Assembly (NCBI GenBank): GCA_025403435.1 | Contig: CM046341.1 | Span: 17,755,460 to 17,819,459 of the forward strand | DNA from: Artocarpus heterophyllus | Taxonomy: Eukaryota > Streptophyta > Magnoliopsida > Rosales > Moraceae | DNA length: 64,000 nucleotides | Direction: 5' to 3' | Shown here: positions 58,555 through 64,000 of the stretch, piece by piece | How positions within the stretch are numbered: the stretch's first letter is position 1 | How the letters are laid out: the number at the start of each line of letters is the position of its first letter | Notes under the pieces: model-generated | The model's database searches: none | What the model saw: only the letters and a program-made list of their open reading frames with translations | What the model was told of the DNA's origin: nothing | Position numbers and translations under genes: made by a program

Positions 58555-59225
58555 CAAAATAGACCGGGTTTACCAGGCTTGCATGAGCACGACACGTTAA
58601 AAAGTAAGCACGGTATACTTCTTAGATGGGCTAGGCTTAATACAACTTTAGGACACGAAGCATGTTAAAGGCACGACATGATAAGGGCTTGGCACGAACA
58701 CGAGTATGTTAAAAGCACAATTAGGGTCCAATTATAAGCACGATTAAAATATGTAATTTAAAATTAATTTTACTAATATATTTTACATTTTTATAAATAT
58801 TTTTTTATAAATAAATTCTAAATTTCTAACACATTTAATTTAAAAAAAAAGATCAAATCGATTCTTTGTTGTTGATAAATTATCAATTACCAATATATAT
58901 TTACTTCTTTAATTTATATAAAAAACTAAATAATATAAATTATACTTTCTTTTGTGTTTCTTTTTTTTTTTTTGTAAATTTAACATTAGGCAGGAGAAAA
59001 ACACATTAAAAGTTAAAAATATAACAAAAGCCCAAACATTTTTTAGACACGGCCCATTAATAAATGGGTCATGGGCTAAACTTAACTCTACAAAAATTAA
59101 CTGGATCAGACCTAACATGACACGATATATAAATGGGCATGCCTAGACATAACATGAGACACACTTAAGCCTAAATTAAATAAGCTGAGCTAGGCTACGC
59201 CAGGCCAACCCATTTAACATCTTTA
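58555..59225. mobile_element. Probable hAT-type non-autonomous element
   Basis: The ends carry imperfect inverted phrases: CGGGTTTACCAGGCTTG on the left, and TGGGTTGGCCTGGCGTAG when the right end is reversed. Sub-terminal runs of GCACGACACG/ACATGACACG type occur on both sides, as is typical of small plant hAT relatives. The middle is AT-rich with no transposase. TSD not fixed. Confidence 0.45.
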
Positions 59226-60690
59226 GTCTTCACATTTTTTTAAAGGATCGTCGGTATAACAATCCAACAATTTTTCATAATTTTTATTCAAGAGTCTAAA
59301 TCCAACTTCCAATTTGAATAAAAAGAAAAAAGGCAAAATCCTACTTCTCATAATTTTGGGAGAAGAAGGTAGACACGTTTTTTTCGCAAGCAATAAAAAT
59401 AACCAGATTTAATAAATCCAGAATTAACTTGGATTTTCTATCATCAAACTTATCAAATTTCTTTTATAACTAAATTTGGTAAGTGAAAAACTTCCTCCAA
59501 TTTACCCATGATTAAAGTTGGCAAATCCAGGATTTACCGAATTTAAAAGCCTTCAATTATAACATTTTCAACAGCCCCAAATTTTTAAAATGCAACATGC
59601 ATGCCCCTTCATATATGAAATATTAAGGTAAAAGCTCTTCTATTATGATTTCTAGCATTAATGACACAAAATCGCATGAATAAGAAAGATCATTGAACAA
59701 TATAGTGAACCATTAAACATCAAGCTCATCTTGTTGCATTTTTTCGAAAGTGATAGAAGAGATTTTTTTAATTTTTCTGTTTTTTTTTATTTTTTATTTA
59801 TAATTTTTAAGACTATATCAACTTTTAAATTCAAATTAGTTTTAGACAGGATAGAGTTACTAACATACTTCTATATTATATCTTAATTATATTCCAATTT
59901 TCACTAAAGTTTCTAAGAAAAGGAGGTTTTCGTTAATATTTTGACTCTTGAAGAAAAAACAAATGTTATATTTTGACGGTTCATGGTGGATTGTTATGAG
60001 GCTTATAGTTGAGGGAAAGTTTTGTAATTAATCTTTTAATAATTGGTTTTAATTACATAATATTCACTAATTTTCTAATTCATAAACGCATTTCCACCCT
60101 TAACAATATTCTTTTTTAATCATCGTCAATTTACTACCACAAATATTCAAAACGTCTACTGAGTATGCTTGACTGAACTGTTATCACTTAGCATATAAAA
60201 AAAATTGAATTAAATAGCGTATTTAATGGTTAATACTTTATTTAGTCCCTGCAAATAAATTTATTTGTCGTTCAATAAATAATTTATTTACATAAAGTAA
60301 ATTCAATATTTTTTAGTAAGTTTGTTGTTTACTTCAATTATTTCAAAAAATATGTTATTTACTTCAAACAATTATATTACTTGTCTCGTTATCCCTTATT
60401 CTAATTTCTCAACTCAATTTAGAAACGAAAAAAAAAACAAAATCAAAACCAAAAGAAATTAAAAAAAAAGAGCCCATTTTGACATTATTCTTTGTTGTTT
60501 TTGTTAAAAAAATTATGAACAATATTATAATAAAACCCTCTAAAAAGTCTTATCAATAAGAACTTTTTTTATCAGAGATTTGCATCTAAGAATTAAAATT
60601 AAACAAACTCATCAATAGTTAAATGAGATCATGGACACCAGATTTATAAAAAAGAAGCAATAAAACATAAAAAATATAATAAAATAATCT
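59226..60690. other. AT-rich intergenic DNA, nothing recognised
   Basis: Homopolymer-rich sequence without a supported coding frame or element boundary. Confidence 0.55.
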
Positions 60691-60928
60691 TAAAAGCCAC
60701 GTTCTCCGGACCTCCGCCGCTACCACTATCGTCAGGAGGGATCATTGGTAACTAGATCACAACAATCCATGGCGAAGCACCACTAGGAAAAGTCATTGGC
60801 AACCTCAGTTCACAGCCAACGTGGGTTGGGCTTTACAAGAGGAGGCAAAGATCGTCGAGGCTCGTGAGCTCTTGGGCAATCGAGGATAGCAATCAACCGC
60901 CCTCCTCGGCCTTTTACCACAGCCCTTA
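60691..60928. other. GC-rich fragment of unknown origin
   Basis: A sharp change to GC-rich sequence (CCTCCGCCGCTACCACTATC near 60711) follows AT-rich DNA and ends at the LTR edge at 60929. No domain is recognised. It may be a scrap of an element interrupted by that LTR. Confidence 0.35.
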
Positions 60929-63900
60929 TGTAACGACCCGTCCTTACGTGGCCGTCACTTAACTTAAACATCATCATAAACTTATACTTACTTACAATTA
61001 AGGTAGAGAAATTCGTGATAAATTTTTTTTTTTTAAAATGGATTCTTATTGAGGAATCCTTAACATGAAACCTTAGAGGAAGAAATAACTATTTTTCAAA
61101 TCTTAATAACAAACGAATTCTTATTGATAAAGAATTCTTAACATATAACTTTAAAAGATATAATAATCATTTCTCAAAACTTCGTTGCGTAAGCCTAATG
61201 TAATACACAAAATTCTCAAACGTGATAATAGCGTAATAATAAGCATTACGTCTTAACATAGTTGTAATTTCTAAAAGCATGATCCTTTACATAATTCATA
61301 ACGTTAATCTCTTGAAACATAACCATAGTAATTTTCTTGAACTTTTCCTTTTAAAACATAAGAGTAATTATTTAGCAAGTATTACTTTAAAGGCATTTCT
61401 CAATTTAGATAAAACTATTTTCAAGAGAATTTTAAATTAAATATTAAAATAAAATCCCATTTAAATGCTCTCTAAAACTTTCTTAGCAATTATTTATATA
61501 TTTTACTTATAATTTTAACATCTTAAAAATAACATTGTATTCTCTTAAAAGTTAACCTTTTTAAACTTAACAAAACATAATTTCTTACAACTTAAACTTT
61601 TAAGTTTAAGTTACTAATTTCTTAAAGCTTTTCCTTAAGACTTTCATAATAACTTCATAAAAACATATCCATAACTTCATTTCTTAACTTAATGTAAAAC
61701 TCCAATAATCCTTTGCAATTCCAGATAAACTTATAATTTTCTTTCCTATAAATTTCGTGCATTTGTTGCATCGTTTATTGCAACATCTTCAAACTTTGAA
61801 ATCCTCTGGACCAAGGTTGCATAATCACAAGCTCGGTTTTTAAAACATAATTACGTAAATTATTTACTTATTCATATGCACATAATTTTCGTAAAGTGTA
61901 AGCATACGAAATTTCGTAAAATAAAACATGCATAAATTCGTAAAATACTAATGCGGAAATATTACATTGCGTGAGCGGTATCCATTCCCATCTTCACCAT
62001 TCGTCCGCCGCTCACCACTGCCCATCAAGTGTCGCTGACAGGTTTTTCTTACCTACAGCATGAACATACTTAAATGAGCTTTCGCTCAGCAAGTAGGAAA
62101 TTAACCTCGCAAAACATAATTAAAAATCATTTTAATAAAAATATGCATGAGCATTTTATGCTTGCTTATCAACTTGATTTATGCTTAATTATTTAAGCTG
62201 TACCTTATCTTCTTACTTTGGGCCCGAGTGATCGTACCGGTTGCGCGCGAGTCTTGGGAAGTTAGGGTTCGCGAGGTCCCAACGACACCAAGATCATTCA
62301 TTACTTTAACATGGAGCCTCCCCGTGGGTCGGGAGGTTGGTACGACACCCTTAACTTGTCTTATAAGTTTCACTTGTCTTATTGTGTGTATGCAGTATGA
62401 CTTATCACTACATAACATCACAATTTCGTAATTCATGAATCGTAAATCATAATCATACATGATTCATAAATCATTTTCATACTTGACTTGAAGGTGATTA
62501 AACAATATAATTTAAATATTGCATACATCACACATTAATCATATCATCATCATCATCATAGCATTTCACATCATTTCATAACACAGCATATCGCATCATA
62601 ACTTATAACAGTGTAATAAATCACTGATTATGCATTTTCATAAATTTTATGAAAATATTTAAAATTAATCTATTTTTAAAACTATGCATACTGTAGGCGA
62701 GATTCCTACTTACTTGGACTCTGAGCTGTGCGGGTCCAGTTGCATCTCGCTGTATCCACAGTCTACGCTGCATCCTCAGCAGTGCTCCTCGGACTACTAT
62801 GGATGGCTAGGACTGATCCATGGAGATTTATTATTGTTGAAAACATCATTCTAGACTCCGTTACTACAGTCTGAGTCGCCTCGATCTACGTGCAATTGGT
62901 ACCGAATGATTTTTATCGGAGTGGAATTAGCTCAAACGGAGGTCACCATCGCATTCAGAGCGTCGAAACGAGTCGAGAGGCGGTCTCGGATCATCGATCG
63001 GAGGTCCGGATCACGAAAACCCAAAGTGGCCGTTGACCGGCGGCGATTGGCTCCGTTGGGGGCTGAGCTCGAGCCTACCCTCCCTAAGTTGACCCTTCTG
63101 AGTCCAATGGTGGTGTCAATTTTACCCAATTTGACTTCGATCAACATGGATTTAGCTCAAAATTCTTGGCTCAACGTGGTGGCTCAGGCGGTGGATCTCT
63201 GCCGGTGTTGGGCCCAAATTGACCTGGGCATTTTGATCTGCATTGGCCTCTGAGTATTTCCCCTCATCCAATTTGGAGCAAGGCGGCCGGGAGCATCGCG
63301 ATCGACGTTCCTCACGGCGGCGCACGACGGAGATGCCGTTCTCTGTCCTTCGAGGCTCATTTCTTAAAATTGAAATGGGCAAAACGTTCCCCGTACCTCT
63401 ATGAAGATTTTAGGACCATCAATTTGGTTCAACTTCGCCGGAAGTGGCGAAGCCCATCTCACCCACGACGGTCGGCGACGGCAGCATTGGAACTCCGGCA
63501 TTGCGCTGGGCTATGGTGTAATTGAGCGAGGCATTTCCGTCACCACAGAGTTCTGAATCAAATGGCGTGGGCGGTGTTGATCACCTTCGCCGGCGACGGC
63601 AAGATCGGATGGTGGCACGGCGGCAGGAATGGGGCAGCTCCGTCGTTTCACTACAGCCAAAATCGAGCTCGGAGATTGGTGTCTTCTTGTTCCTCTCGTC
63701 ATTCTGAGTCCATGGACACCAAGATCGTGTCAATCGGAGGTCAGACGGAGGAGAAATCACGTCAAAAAGATTGGGCTTTTCCGTCGCTTTGGCCGGCGCG
63801 TGTGGCCTCCGCCGGTGGAGTTGTGGGTCGCACGGCACACCGTCGGACTCAGCTTCTCGAGATCTTTCCGATGGTGTATGAGGTGTCGAAAATGGAGGTC

Positions 63901-64000
63901 GGATCTTGGACTGACTTTGAGGAGAGAGAGAGTGTGTAGAGAGAGAAAAGGGAGCTGATCTGATTGGCTCCGTTTTTTTTTTTTTTTTGTGTCATGTATT
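60929..64000 (-). mobile_element. Second copy of the 4.7-kb LTR family (cut by window end)
   Basis: It begins TGTAACGACCCGTCCTTACG at 60929, the reverse complement of the end of 31822-36532, and follows that copy in reverse order for the whole 3.07 kb. Shared features include the CATCAAGTGTCG phrase, the GACCCACGGGGAGG phrase reversed, the GC-rich block, and the A-run that corresponds to position 33255 of the first copy. About 1.4 kb, including the TATA box and U3, should lie beyond the window. The candidate TSD to look for is CCTTA (60924-60928). Confidence 0.8.

Noticed and set aside
1..64000. Genes for rRNA, tRNA, organelle DNA inserts or bacterial-type systems
   Set aside because: I looked for typical motifs on both strands and saw none. 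The window reads as ordinary plant nuclear DNA rich in transposons.

Overview
This is nuclear DNA from a flowering plant, very probably a eudicot. The evidence is a CC-NB-ARC disease-resistance (CNL) remnant, a spliced RIN4/NOI-family gene and a dense nest of plant-type Copia, Gypsy, LINE and MITE sequences in AT-rich DNA. The CNL C-terminus resembles those of Sapindales, but I would not name a species.

Layout. 1-344: no gene. 350-5138: structurally complete but coding-dead Copia element with perfect 5-bp target duplications (TSDs). 5884-7026: CNL N-terminal half (coiled coil plus the first part of NB-ARC), truncated. 7027-39830: about 33 kb of nested elements. These comprise two plus-strand copies of one Copia LTR family (8748, 12586), a diverged third copy of a long-LTR family (10532-11600), a decayed Tat/Retand-like Gypsy complex (about 14.5-29.2 kb; pol on the minus strand, an extra antisense ORF on the plus strand, and two related LTR-like blocks in opposite orientation), and a minus-strand Copia element (29.2-39.5 kb). 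That Copia element is split by a 4.7-kb solo-LTR-like insertion (31822-36532). 39831-40890: LINE 3' fragment. 40915-41138: the C-terminal end of a CNL, frameshifted. 44299-53352: very young, apparently intact chromovirus (Tekay/Del-like Gypsy) with nearly identical 2.15-kb LTRs and one uninterrupted 1530-residue polyprotein. 55416-57890, minus strand: a four-exon RIN4-like gene, the only host gene I consider intact. 58555-59225: a probable hAT-type non-autonomous element. 60929-64000: another copy of the 4.7-kb LTR family, cut by the window end.

How it fits together. Removing the transposons leaves a small defence locus: CNL fragments in one orientation and a RIN4-like gene facing them. RIN4 is the classic protein guarded by CNL receptors, so the proximity is notable, though the CNL pieces here are dead. 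The RIN4-like upstream region holds four W-box hexamers in about 130 bp, consistent with WRKY control.

The most unusual signal is in the young chromovirus LTRs: eight copies of a perfect-dyad motif (TTCGGC-AG-GCCGAA) spaced mostly 20-23 bp apart. A related GGCC-type motif cluster also occurs in the unrelated Copia LTRs of this window.

All coordinates and differences were read by eye. Boundaries of decayed elements are approximate unless a TSD is cited.
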